Positions 53,673 to 64,000 of a DNA stretch of 64,000 nucleotides are shown in pieces (position 1 is the first letter of the stretch; each line of letters starts with the position of its first letter). The stretch lies in the NCBI GenBank assembly GCA_017311185.1, contig JAESUZ010004919.1:292406-356405 (forward strand). Reading direction: 5' to 3'. The position numbers and the translations under genes were made by a program. Under the pieces are notes generated by a model, which saw only the letters and a list, made by a program, of their open reading frames with translations, was not told the DNA's origin and made no database searches. The DNA is from Proteles cristata cristata (lineage: Eukaryota > Chordata > Mammalia > Carnivora > Hyaenidae).

Positions 53673-53850
53673 GGGGCACCTAGGTGGCTCAGTCGGTCGA
53701 ACATCAGACTCTTGATTTCAGCTCAGATCATGATCTCCTAGTTTGTGAGTCTGACAGTGCGGAGCCTGCTTGAGATGCTCTCTCTCTCCTCTCTCTCTGT
53801 CCCTATCCCGGTCACATTCTCTCTCAAAATAAATAAATAAACTTAAAAAA
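53673..53850 (+). mobile_element. tRNA-Lys SINE lacking the B-box region
   Basis: GGGGCACCTAGGTGGCTCAG head, GACTCTTGATTTCAGCTCAG, then TTTGTGAGTCTGACAGTGCG, where about 27 bases around the B box are absent. Tail CTCAAAATAAATAAATAAAC. Confidence 0.93.
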
Positions 53851-54716
53851 ATTACCGTTAATTTAGAAAAGAATTTCCGTATATCAAGGATTGTTTTCTA
53901 TCCTGACATTAGCAAAAAGTTCATTAGTAGAAACTTTTTAAGTGTGGCATCCACAGGTAAATGTGAAGCATGCTTGTTCACAGCTAAAATCGATTTAATG
54001 TATATCCTTGGATATAAAAGATGCTCTTCTACAGACAGACTAAGAAAGAGGATTATTGTAATACATTGAAAAATAAAAGAGATTTACAACGTAACCAATT
54101 GAAATTTAGCTTCTAATACTTGGAGTATTTTCCAAGTTGATTGGGTTTGCGAGGCAGAAGTGAAAAGTGGCTCACAAAATGAAACAGATTTCTTTTTCGA
54201 GACACAAAACTGCAGACGGACATGTAGCAGGAGTAGCTTTGTAAAAGGATGCATTCGATAAGCATTAGTTAGCTTTGCAATAATACTTGAGGAATTCAGA
54301 AACTTTTCTGAAGGAGGAATAAAAGAAATAAAAGAACCTTTATTTTAATGTTCTTTTTTTCTCATGCTTTTCTGTTTTCAGAAGTAGAATAGTAAATAAG
54401 CAAGAATTTATTTTGATTATTAACTATGCCACAGTATTAACTAACATGATCATTTAATAAAATTCAAAATATAGGATGCTCACAGGAATATGCCTATAAC
54501 AGTTTGCATTTTGCATGACAAAGAGAGTCATGGTCACAGAAATAGCAAATACTCAGAAGACCACTTGCAGCAGAAATAAGGTACAGAATATATTATCAGA
54601 GCAGCTTAGAAGCATCCATCCTCAGTGGTAAAATCAAGGGCAAGACACAGGCAAAACAGTCATCGCTTTTATGTAATTAGAAAACAAATAGAGGAGTCAT
54701 GTTATTGTACATACCC
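53851..54716. other. Unique AT-rich sequence; nothing recognised
   Basis: No repeat or gene signature is seen. Confidence 0.4.
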
Positions 54717-54910
54717 ATTTTTTAATGTTTTATTTATTTTTGAGAGATAGAGAGAGACAGCGTGAACAGGGGAGGGTCAAAGAGAGAGGGACACACAGAA
54801 TTTGAAACAGGCTCCAGGCTCTGAACTAGCTGTCAGCACAGAGCCTGACGCAGGGCCCGAACCCACAAACCGTGAGATCATGACCTGAGCCGAAGTCTGA
54901 TTGCACCCCT
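54717..54910 (-). mobile_element. tRNA-Lys SINE lacking the A-box end, antisense
   Basis: Tail TTTTTAATGTTTTATTTATT, GA segment, GAGATCATGACCTGAGCCGA, then GTCTGATTGCACCCCTG. About 20-25 bases around the A box (the 'gacgcttaaccgactgagcca' part) are missing, but the extreme terminus GCACCCC seems kept. Confidence 0.88.
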
Positions 54911-55600
54911 GTTCAAACCAATTAACTGTTACAAATTGTATCGGAACATTTAAGAAGTGCAATGAATATCCAATTAGTCTATGATACTCATCATTGACAG
55001 AGTGAGTGCTTAATATAAAGTTTATTAAATAGACTTTGCATTTTATTTACCAAAGCCTCTGTGATTTCGTCTGAACCTTGAAGAAGAGTTGGCCTTTATT
55101 CATGCCCTTGCATGTAATTACCAACATTTTACTTTTTCTATCCCTCTCCCTAATTAAAAATATTAGCATCTGAAGTGATCAACTTCTGACATCCTTCAGG
55201 AACATTTAATTCATTCACTGAATCAAGATCGCTTTTTAGACAAAAAGATAAACAGGAAACTCACTGAAATTCATTTGTTAGACTTCTTTAGTCGGGGTTA
55301 AAAGTGTCAATACCAGTGTTTTTATAACATTTTTCATTAGGGATTTCAAGTCACCCTGAAGACTAGAAGCATAGAAAGTTATAAATTGTCAGGGAAGCTA
55401 ATATGTTTCTTTATTCTTATGCCTTCTATTAGTTTTAGTTCCATAAACTTCATAAACTTCCCTCAGGATAAAGGAAGTACTTGCACAGTACCCTTTGGTG
55501 ACTATTCCTCCTTAAAACTCACCCAGTATTCTTTGATTATTTTACATTGATCATTCTGAATATTTCCTCTCAGACATGTCCAACTTTTGAAGCTGTTTTA
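54911..55600. other. Unique AT-rich sequence; nothing recognised
   Basis: No repeat or gene signature is seen. Confidence 0.4.
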
Positions 55601-55611
55601 TGTTTCTTGAT

Positions 55612-55821
55612 ATTTTTTAACGTTCATTCAGTTTTAAGAGACAGAGAGAGACAGAGTGTGAGTGAGGGAGGGGCAGAGAGAGGGAGGCACAGAATCTGAA
55701 GCAGCCTCCAGGCTCTGAGCTGTCAGTGCAGAGCCCAAAGTGGGGCTCGAACTTAAGAACCTCAAGATTATGACCTGAGCTGAGGTAAGGCGCTTGACTG
55801 ACTGAGCCACCCTGGTGCCCC
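55612..55821 (-). mobile_element. tRNA-Lys SINE, antisense, 11-bp TSD
   Basis: TGTTTCTTGAT at 55601-55611 and 55822-55832. Tail TTTTAACGTTCATTCAGTTT, head complement TGACTGAGCCACCCTGGTGC. Confidence 0.94.
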
Positions 55822-55832
55822 TGTTTCTTGAT

Positions 55833-56740
55833 TTTTAAGGATCAGGTCCCAGCTGATATAACCCTGGACACGATCTGCAATTTTAAGAGAGTACTTCTTC
55901 CTCCTGCCAAGACATAAGTTCCCTTTGGTTTTAGTTGTAAGTCCTGTCTCTGATATCTTATTCATATTTTTTATTATGTTTCTTTGGGGTCTAAGTTCCT
56001 TTTCTGTTCTAGTAGCACTAATACTACTCCTTTTCAAGTAGTTTAAGATCAGTAAGAAACCAGAGACTTTACTCATTTATTTCATTTTAATTTCATTTTA
56101 TCTTAAAGAAATTATTCTCTCCTTCTTGTTTTATCAGTCTACATTTCTTCACTTTGTTTTCATTCTTATGATACTCCTGTGCTTGAGATAATTTTGAAAC
56201 ACATATGTTTTGAAAGCGTTTTTAAAAATAAAGCAGAGAAACCAAATGTTCTGCCAGAGCCCTAAAAATTGTCTTCTACAATTTTAGGTGTGCTCATTTT
56301 ATTTGCTCCCCTCCCCCACACATCCACTGAAGATTATGGTTTATGTTCCTTAAAACAATGGCCTCTATTTCTATTTATTTGTTTGTATCTTTTTAATAAA
56401 ATATAGCATACCTCTTTGGTTAAAGCTCCATTTTGTGTGTGCCTGAAATCTAAAACCATAATGAGAACCCACATCATTAATGAAGCTAGGTCCTGACATT
56501 GCTCAGTGCTAGGGATAGAGTTAGCAGTTTGAATAGGGTACAGCCCGTCTACTCCTGCCTGTTTTGCACTGGAACACACCTATCTCTATCATTTCAAGTC
56601 TTGGTTTATTATATATATATTTATTAGCAAATAAACATGCTAAAGGTGACCAAAAAAAAAAAAAAGTCCATCTCTAACCTAATGCACACAGTGGTTTTTC
56701 TCTACATTTTGTCTTAGCTGGCCTCACTACCTGTCTAACA
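55833..56740. other. Unique sequence; no gene recognised
   Basis: An A run lies at about 56652-56664. The minus-strand frames at 55768-56076 and 56334-56579 have no recognisable domain. Confidence 0.4.
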
Positions 56741-56744
56741 TGGC

Positions 56745-56980
56745 AGCCTGCATGTCTTCATTAAGGCCTATCGTGGTCCCACCATCATTTGTATAGTGCA
56801 GCCTGCCTCTCATTTGCTATGATCCAATCGTGTAGTGTTGCACAGGGCTCCACACTCAGAAGTTTCCTGCGTATGACAATTCTCTGCTCTATCTTAAAAT
56901 TCTTAATAATTCTTAACAAAGGGCCCACACTTTTATTTTGCACTGGGTACCAAAAATTATGGAGCTGGTCTGGCCAGACA
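56745..56980 (-). repeat. hAT-type MER DNA transposon fragment, antisense
   Basis: Reads as the reverse of a common non-autonomous hAT (Charlie/MER58-like) element. CAAAGGGCCCACACTTTTAT, TTTGCACTGGGTACCAAAAA and TTATGGAGCTGGTCTGG correspond to its 'taatttgcggggcccagtgcaaaatgaaaat' end. Family name tentative. Confidence 0.5.
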
Positions 56981-57980
56981 GGGCTGCTTTCTGCTACAGT
57001 TGATGGCTAAGGTCACAATTATGTGTGACTGAATTTTAAAGTCAGTCATCCAGGTCACACCAATTAAGCACCAATGCATAATTATCAAGACAAACAAACC
57101 AAAACAACAAAAGAGAAGTTATTGTAATCTGATAACGTGACATCGTCCACTGCTTGTGTGCACTCCCTGCTTAACTTTACCTCCTGTCTGTTCTCCATGT
57201 TCCAAGCCAAATATATTAGATATTTCGGAGATTAGAAAGGCTCAATACATAGGATCCTCATACCATATAAATGCAGAACCACCTGAATTTAGATAGACAA
57301 GAATTAAACTTTTAGAAATCAAAATGTTAACTTTGTTACTGAAAAAGTAATGGAATAGGTTGATAAATTTGGTCCAATGTCAAGTTAACACTCCCTCAGC
57401 TGAAATTATCCTCCCCTAGCTACTGGCTTCTGCCACAGATCTTTCCCCACTCAGCCTAGTACTACCTTCTTCCTAAAAGAAGGTAGGATTGGATGCCAGC
57501 AGCTGCCCCTCAGCCCCAACTATAGAGATAATAAAGAGCAGAGCCACACATGCTCCAGTACTTTTGAATATATGAATTAAATAAGACAACTTTCCTTCCT
57601 TGAGGAAGAGTGAATGAAGAGATTTGTCTATAAATCATGAACTCTAATCACATAGATTACTGAAGGCAAGGAGAAAGGAAGTTCTATTATAATTGGAGGT
57701 GAGGGCAGGGAGATTGTAGGACAAGATCATAATATACCTTATTAGACATACCTCTTGTCTGTCTAGGAGAAGGATTTAAGGTTGAATATTTTTTTTAAAA
57801 ATCCAAAGGCCCTTCTATACAAAAACTTATTAAAAGGATAGTTCAGAAACTCAGATTTTGGAGTAAAGCCTAAAGATTTTAATGTACACACAAGAAAACT
57901 GGGAATAAATGTAAACCCGTGCTTCTATTTGTGAAATAGTAGAAATTTGAGGCTAAACTCAGGGTTTTTTTTCATAACTT
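56981..57980. other. Unique sequence; no gene recognised
   Basis: No repeat or gene signature is seen. Confidence 0.45.
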
Positions 57981-57993
57981 AATAGCATTCCTT

Positions 57994-58257
57994 GGGGTGC
58001 CTGGGTGACTCAGTCAGTTAAGCTTCCAACTCTTGAATTTCGGCTCAGGTCATGATCTCACCATTTGTGGGATCTAGCCCCACATTGGGTTCTGGCAGCA
58101 CGGAGCCTGCTTGGAATTCTCTCTCTGGAGCCTTGGAATTCTCTTGGAGCCTCTCTCTCTGCTCCTTCCCCCTCTTCCCCATCTCTCTCTCTCTCCCTCA
58201 AAATAAATAAATAAACTTTAAAAAATTTAAAGTTTAAAAAATTTAAGCTATTTAAAA
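57994..58257 (+). mobile_element. tRNA-Lys SINE with an internal tandem duplication
   Basis: GGGGTGCCTGGGTGACTCAG head. TTGGAATTCTCTCTCTGGAG, followed by CCTTGGAATTCTCTTGGAGC, is a local tandem duplication. Tail AAATAAATAAATAAACTTTA with a repeated TTTAAA unit. AATAGCATTCCTT upstream and AATAGCAGTTCTT downstream form a diverged TSD. Confidence 0.93.
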
Positions 58258-61200
58258 AATAGCAGTTCTTTTTTTATTTCAAAATATTTTAAAGATGATT
58301 GCTTTTAATTTGCTACTATAATTTAATTTATACTGTAGACTATACATTAGAGTTTCTTCCTGGTATTCTATTTAATTTTGAACTGTGCCTTCTACATATC
58401 CAGTGTAATGTCCACTATGGAATATAATACACAGTTATATTCTCATATTCCTGATTTTTCTATTAAGGAAACAGAAATATGTTCTACTAGGTACCTAGGA
58501 GTATTCCTCTTTCAGCTCCATAATTTCCCAAGATGTCCGTCTACTGACTGAGGAGGGGTCATTAGGTTCACCTGGATAAACCATTGCTGGTGTCTGATAC
58601 CACAAAAACCAACCAAGGATTCTTAGGTAGGGATTATATATAAGGCAAAAAAAGCATTCCAAGTGTCCTTCATTTGTTACTCTATGTTCCAGATATTGTC
58701 CATGTGTGTTTCCAGATCTACTACCCGCTTTTCTACGCACTGCTCTCTGCCCTGGGATGATTTCTTACAACATGTGAAGAAATCTCCTGATTTCTAACTT
58801 CAGGTTAGGGTAGAGCAGTGGTGAACCTAGATGCAGATGGAAGGAGGGAGAAGACAGTGAGATCAGGGTAGTTAGGTGTTGCTCTGGCTCCCATGCAGAG
58901 GAGATGCCCTACATGTTTCTTCCCTGAAGGTCACTGCTCCTCTCAAGGCTCTCCTTTCTATAGTACACTTTCCTTCTAGTTTCTAGGAACCACCATTTTG
59001 GTGTTCCCTGCCCCCAGGCTTGGGGTTCCCTTATACCAAATGACACCCTTCTAAGCAGTTCCTTTTTGAACCCTCCTAGAATAATTCTAATTTTAATGTG
59101 TCCCATCGATTTAATATAAACGCCCAGACAGACACAACCTGCAATGGAAAGGTCTCTTTAAAAGAGTGTAAATCACTTGGTATGTACTAAAACCAGAGTA
59201 TTTTCTGGTGTTAAGAAATGTAATAAATTTAGTGGCAGGTTAGTAGGGGGAAATCTTCAGCTGTTTTGTTTACATCAATGGCATTTTAAATAAAGGTAGC
59301 TTTTACCATGTTCATACAACCTGGCTGGTCTCTTAGTTATTGAAGCTCTTCTCATGGAAAAGCATTTAAAGAACTCCGAGAGGGGATGTTGTCTCATCCA
59401 TCTTTGCTACCTGCCATGGAAAGGCCTTTTCCTGAGAATATTATGATTATGTATGGGATATTGTCTGATCAATATATTTCTATTTAAGGATGCCAGATAC
59501 TTAAAGTGATGATCTTCCAGACTATACAATATTAGCATCCATTTAGAGCCTTTGTTCCATTTTAATAAAAAAGAATCATTTACAAAACAGCTTAACTCAA
59601 AGTGCTGGTTAAAAAAAGAAAAGATGCTGCATTAGTCAATTGGCATACAGCAGTCACACTACTTTCCTGAAAAGTAAAATCAAATTGCATTTCTAAACCC
59701 TGTCATTCACCTAGTACTCCCAGCCTATTGCCATTTTGGAACTTTGTAGCTTCATACAGGTGAATACAAAACCACACAGCAGGAAAACATGGAAAAATTT
59801 AGAATCTTAAAAATGAAATAGCTATATGCAGCATGGAGGTTTTTTTTAAATAGTTACTGGTAGTTTTCTTTCTCTATTTTTTTAAACCAAATAAATTCTC
59901 ATAAGGAGCATTTGTAGAAGAAGCCATGAATTTTGAGATACAAGTGAAATGATATACCCTCTAGACATAGGTCTTCCCATAATGTGCACGAGAGAAGTCT
60001 GTCTTTCTCCTTCATTTAATATGTTCTGTCCTCCTTAAGAAACTCCTGACAATAACAATTAGAGTTTTTTGTGCTATTGGGTTAAATCTCACCATCTCTA
60101 GATTGCTAAAAATACATTGGATTAAGTTGTGAGCAAATAGTATTTTTTGAACTTCTCTTCAGGATAGAGTATTGCTCTAGAGTACTAAGAAAATAAAAGA
60201 GGGTTACTGGTATGTTTTTGTCTGTCTAGGAATCTGGTTCCAACCTGGAGCCCTTTATAAGAAACCACTAGGGAATATTCTCCTGGGAAAAGACACCTAT
60301 AAGCTTAGGTTTAACGAAAAAATGGCCTTTGTTTTTTCCTTGTTGAGCTGCAAAATATCAAAGGACATTAAGGCATTTTATGAAACTTGGTTTAAATACT
60401 GGTGATAGATTTTTCTCTATTCTCCCCAGCATTCAGTGAATAAATATAAGTGTCTAATTGTAAAAATAACTAGAACAAGCAAAAGATAGGAAAATATTAT
60501 GTACATATGAGTCAACAGTTTGAAATGGATTATTAATGAAGTACATTTTGAACCATCTGGTTTTCCAATCTTGATTAAATTAGAGTGTAATCAGTATGAC
60601 TGGATCAGCTGTGGAACATACAAAACAGTTACATATAAATGAGTCATGTATAATAATTGTCTATATATTTAAAATGAGAACTCTGTGTACTGAATCAATA
60701 GAAAATATACAGATCATAGATATCCCCCCAGTTTTTCAGTGCAAATTACCATTAGGAATATTCCATCACTTAGCATGTATAGGAATCTGCTTTCTTTTTA
60801 AAACGATGAAGCACTTGCTCATACATTTTAAATTTCTACTCTTCACCCCATGAGAGACAAAGACAAAAGAATGTTAGAGACCTTGCTCTCATATAGCTTG
60901 TACACCCTCTCCCGCCCCCAAGGAAGAAAAGAGCCACACGTGGAATATCAGTGAACACTCTAAAAACAATTCCAAAACAGGTTCCAAGAATTCTGTAATG
61001 ATTCACGCCCTCCATAATATTCAGAGTTAAGTGATCGCTCCTGCAAAAAATTTGTTAAAGTGTGTGTGCACAGTTGCTGTTTTCGGTGAATAGTTTGAAG
61101 CTCTATAGGTATGGCTCTAGATTAAAGTTTACATTTTATTTATTTATTTTTAAATTCTAACGTCAGCACATAGAAAGCATGTGGCACATTATTGGTATTA

Positions 61201-62021
61201 TATCAATGTTGGTTAAATGAAAAAATCAAGGAGTGTGAATCCCTCTCCACTGAGAAGATGGTCTCCCATCCATCACAGCACTCTGAGCTCTGCAGGCATC
61301 TGGAGTTACACTTCCCAGTTGCCATGGTTGTTTATTGCTTAAGCTGCAATATTGTTAACGCTTTCAGCATTAGTAATCATAGTGTTTTGTTTTACAGTCA
61401 TTATCCATCTCCCTGTCAGAAGCCTCCGACATCTCACTGAAAGAGTAGGCACTGCAAAGGCTGCCCAGAACCAGGCCCAGAAAGGATATTTGGCCCAACA
61501 TTATAACGCTTTGTCTGTGCTCCAGGAAATGTGTTTCTCTATTATCTTTCCTGAATCCCCACTCCACCCCCTCCTCCACTATCTACTCTGCTTCTTGTTT
61601 AGCTTGTTTACATTCCTGGATTCCTGGAGCAGTATCTAGGCTCACTCTGGCTGTTTTGAGTTCTGCTCAGGTCCTAGAAGGCTACCTTTGGAATCTTCTC
61701 ATGTCCCCCACTTGTTTTGTGTCATGTATTGAACTATTTCTGATTATTCTTTTTCTTTACTTAATTTTCATGATTGACTGTGTTGTTGACTTTGTGGAGC
61801 TATCTTTGGTCTAGGCTGGCTCCTCTATAATCTATCTTTGGATTCTAAACATGCCTAAAGCAAGTCCTTAGTATAGGACCCAAACTACCTCTAATCATAC
61901 CAAACAGATAAGTGTGAGCAGAAAGAAATAGACAAAAGGCTTCTAACATAGTTTTGATAGGGACCTAGGTATCCTTCATGGAGCGAACCATTTCCTAAGA
62001 AATGACAGATCATAAGAATTC
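58258..62021. other. Longest repeat-poor stretch; no gene recognised
   Basis: About 3.7 kb without SINE, LINE or LTR signatures I can name. The minus frames at 58495-58740 and 58909-59106 and the plus frames at 60596-60853, 61192-61440 and 61352-61639 have no recognisable domains. Being repeat-poor, this is the best place in the window to look for conserved non-coding elements. Confidence 0.45.
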
Positions 62022-64000
62022 AGATTTAAGGATCTCCCAACAAATAAGAGCCCTGGACCTGATGGCTTCCCTGGGGAATTCTACCAGACATTTAAAACAG
62101 AATTAATCCCAATTCTTCTCAAGTTATTCCAAAAAATAGAAAGCGAAGGAAAACTCCCGGACTCATTTTATGAAGCCTGCATCACACTGATTCCCAAGCC
62201 AGACAGAGATCCAGCAAAAAAAGAGAACTACAGGCCAATATCCTTAATGAATACGGATGCAAAAATTCTCAACAAGATCCTTGCAAATCGAATCCAGCAG
62301 CATATCAAAAGAATCACCCACCAAGATCAAGTGGGATTCATTCCTGGGTTACAGGGCTGGTTCAACATTCGCAAATCAATCAATGTGATACATCATATTA
62401 ATAAAAGAAAACATAAAAACCATATGATCCTGTCAATAGATGCAGAAAAAGCATTTGACAAAATACAGCATCCCTTCTTAATAAAGACTCTCGAGAAAGT
62501 TGGGATAGAAGGAACCTACTTAAACATCATCAAAGCCATCTATGAGAAGCCTTCAGCTAACATCATCCTCAACGGGGAAAAACTCAGAGCTTTCCCGCTG
62601 AGATCAGGAACACGACAGGGATGCCCACTCTCACCACTGCTGTTTAACATAGTGCTGGAAGTCCTAGCATCAGCCATCAGACACCAAAAGGAAATCAAAG
62701 GCATCAGAATTGGCAAAGAGGAAGTCAAACTTTCACTCTTCGCAGATGACATGATACTCTACATAGAGAACCCGACAGACTCCACCAGAAGCCTACTAGA
62801 ACTGATCAAAGAATTCAGCCAAGTTGCAGGGTACAAAATCAACGTACAGAAATCGGTTGCATTTTTATACACCAACAATGAAGCAACAGAAAGAGACATC
62901 AAGAAACTGATCCCATTCACAATTGCACAAAAAACCATAAAATACCTTGGAATAAACCTAACAAAGGATACAAGAGATCTGTATGATGAAAACTATAGAA
63001 AACTTATGAAGGAAATTGAAGAAGACACAAAGAAATGGAAAAACATTCCATGCTCATGGATAGGAAGAATAAATATAGTTAGATGTCATTACTACCTAAG
63101 GCACTCTACACATTCAATGCAATTCCAATCAAAATTGCACCAGCATACTTCTCAAAACTAGAGCAAACTATCCAAAAATTTGTATGGAACCACAGAAGAC
63201 CCCGAATAGCCAAAGTAATCCTGAAAAATAAAACCAAAACGGGAGGGATCACCATCCCAGACTTTAGCCTCCACTACAAAGCTGTCATCATCAAGACAGT
63301 ATGGTATTGGCACAAAAACAGACACATAGACCAATGGAACAGAATTGAGAACTCAGAAGTGGACCCAAAGTATACAGCCAACTAATCTTTGACAAAGCAG
63401 GAAAGAGTATCCAATGGAAAAAAGACAGCCTTTTTAACAGATGGTGTTGGGAGAACTGGACAGCAACATGCAGAGAATGAAACTAGATCATTTTCTCACA
63501 CCATGCACAAAAATAAACTCAAAATGGATCAAGGACCTGAACGTGAGACAGGAAACTATCAACACCCTAGAGGAGAAAGCAGAAACAACCTCCTTGACCT
63601 CCACCGCAGCAACTTCTTACTTGACACATCCCCAAAAGCAAGGAAATCAAGAGCAAAAATAAACTGTTGGGACCTCATCAAGATTAAAAGCTTCTGCACA
63701 GCCAAGGAAACAACCCAGAAAATTAATAGGCAACCAACGGAATGGGAAAAGATAGTTGCAAATGACATATCAGATAAAGGGTTGATATCCGGAATCTACA
63801 AGGAACTCACCAAACTACACGCCCGAAAAACAAACAACCCAGTGAAGAAATGGGCAGAAGATATGAACAGACACTTCTCCAAAGAGGACATCCAGATGGC
63901 CAACAGACATATGAAACGATGCTCAGCATCCCTCCTCATCAGGGAAATACAAATCAAAACCACACTGAGATACCACCTCACGCCAGTCAGAGTGGCTAAA
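62022..64000 (+). pseudogene. 5'-truncated felid LINE-1 ORF2 (reverse transcriptase onward), frameshifted and cut by the window edge
   Basis: ORF2 encodes the L1 endonuclease/reverse transcriptase. The L1 sequence begins abruptly near 62022, within the linker before the reverse-transcriptase domain, so the endonuclease part and ORF1 are missing. A continuous frame runs from about 62028 to 63080. It contains the reverse-transcriptase Asp at 62439-62441 (LSIDAEKAF), the [10 protein letters not shown] block from 62607, and the catalytic FADD at 62739-62750. Four single-base losses then shift the frame at about 63081, 63382, 63474 and 63583. After the last one the frame stays open to 64000. Divergence is low. 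The 3' end, poly-A tail and TSD lie outside the window. Confidence 0.93.

Noticed and set aside
62540..62752. Minus-strand frame inside the L1
   Set aside because: Shadow of the reverse-transcriptase coding strand. The same applies to the minus frames at 63559-63768 and 63796-63981.

Overview
The window looks like ordinary non-coding nuclear DNA from a cat-family carnivore (Felidae; species not resolvable). The main evidence is about 38 copies or fragments of the tRNA-Lys-derived carnivore SINE in its felid form. These have a head of the type GCGCCTGGGTGGCT, an internal CT-rich segment, and an A-rich tail containing AATAAA. Some copies are old and diverged. Others are nearly identical to one another and carry the younger tail TAGAAATAAATAAAACATT. 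At the right edge is a low-divergence LINE-1 ORF2 fragment, the class of element that mobilises such SINEs. Base composition is AT-rich and CpG-poor, except for one GC-richer block at 51.1-52.3 kb. I recognise no functional protein-coding gene, rRNA gene or true tRNA gene. Nearly all short open frames are chance frames or read through SINE and LINE sequence, so the window is intergenic or deep-intronic.

Layout. 0-5 kb: SINEs, a decayed MIR and an L2 3' end split by a SINE. 5-9.5 kb: mostly unique AT-rich DNA with a CA repeat and L2 remnants. 9.5-13 kb: a young SINE with perfect target-site duplications (TSDs), then a cluster of old LTR-like repeats. 15-20 kb: a nested SINE pair and a long, heavily decayed antisense region resembling an ERVL/ERV3-class endogenous retrovirus, itself cut by an old LTR and a SINE. 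20.6-24 kb: a dense SINE cluster with two nested pairs and a good MIR. 24-31 kb: unique DNA, a compound TG/AG microsatellite, old LTRs, and a SINE at 27.9-28.3 kb split by a 168-bp segment that matches a second copy 1.5 kb downstream. 31-37 kb: many minus-strand SINEs, a MER5-like fragment and a long polypyrimidine tract. 37-48.5 kb: sparse repeats plus two antisense blocks of the same ancient L1-type sequence. 48.5-52.3 kb: a mosaic of old L1 ORF2 pieces on the plus strand, four SINEs, and an antisense L1 5'UTR-like GC-rich block. 52.3-62 kb: SINEs, an MLT1-like LTR, a hAT-type MER fragment and several kilobases of unique sequence. 62.0-64.0 kb: a 5'-truncated felid L1 ORF2 with an intact reverse-transcriptase core, broken by four single-base frameshifts and running off the window.

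The window contains no gene circuit. Its content is a record of transposition: L1 supplies the endonuclease and reverse transcriptase, SINEs insert with 10-19 bp TSDs, and several later SINEs land inside earlier ones. The most unusual items are the 168-bp duplicated segment inside a SINE, two nested insertions at the same homologous position in their host SINEs, the all-single-base frameshift pattern in the terminal L1, and the opposed L1 pieces at 50.4-52.3 kb. I did not find a convincing new molecular system. Repeat family names come from recognising sequence features, not from a database search.
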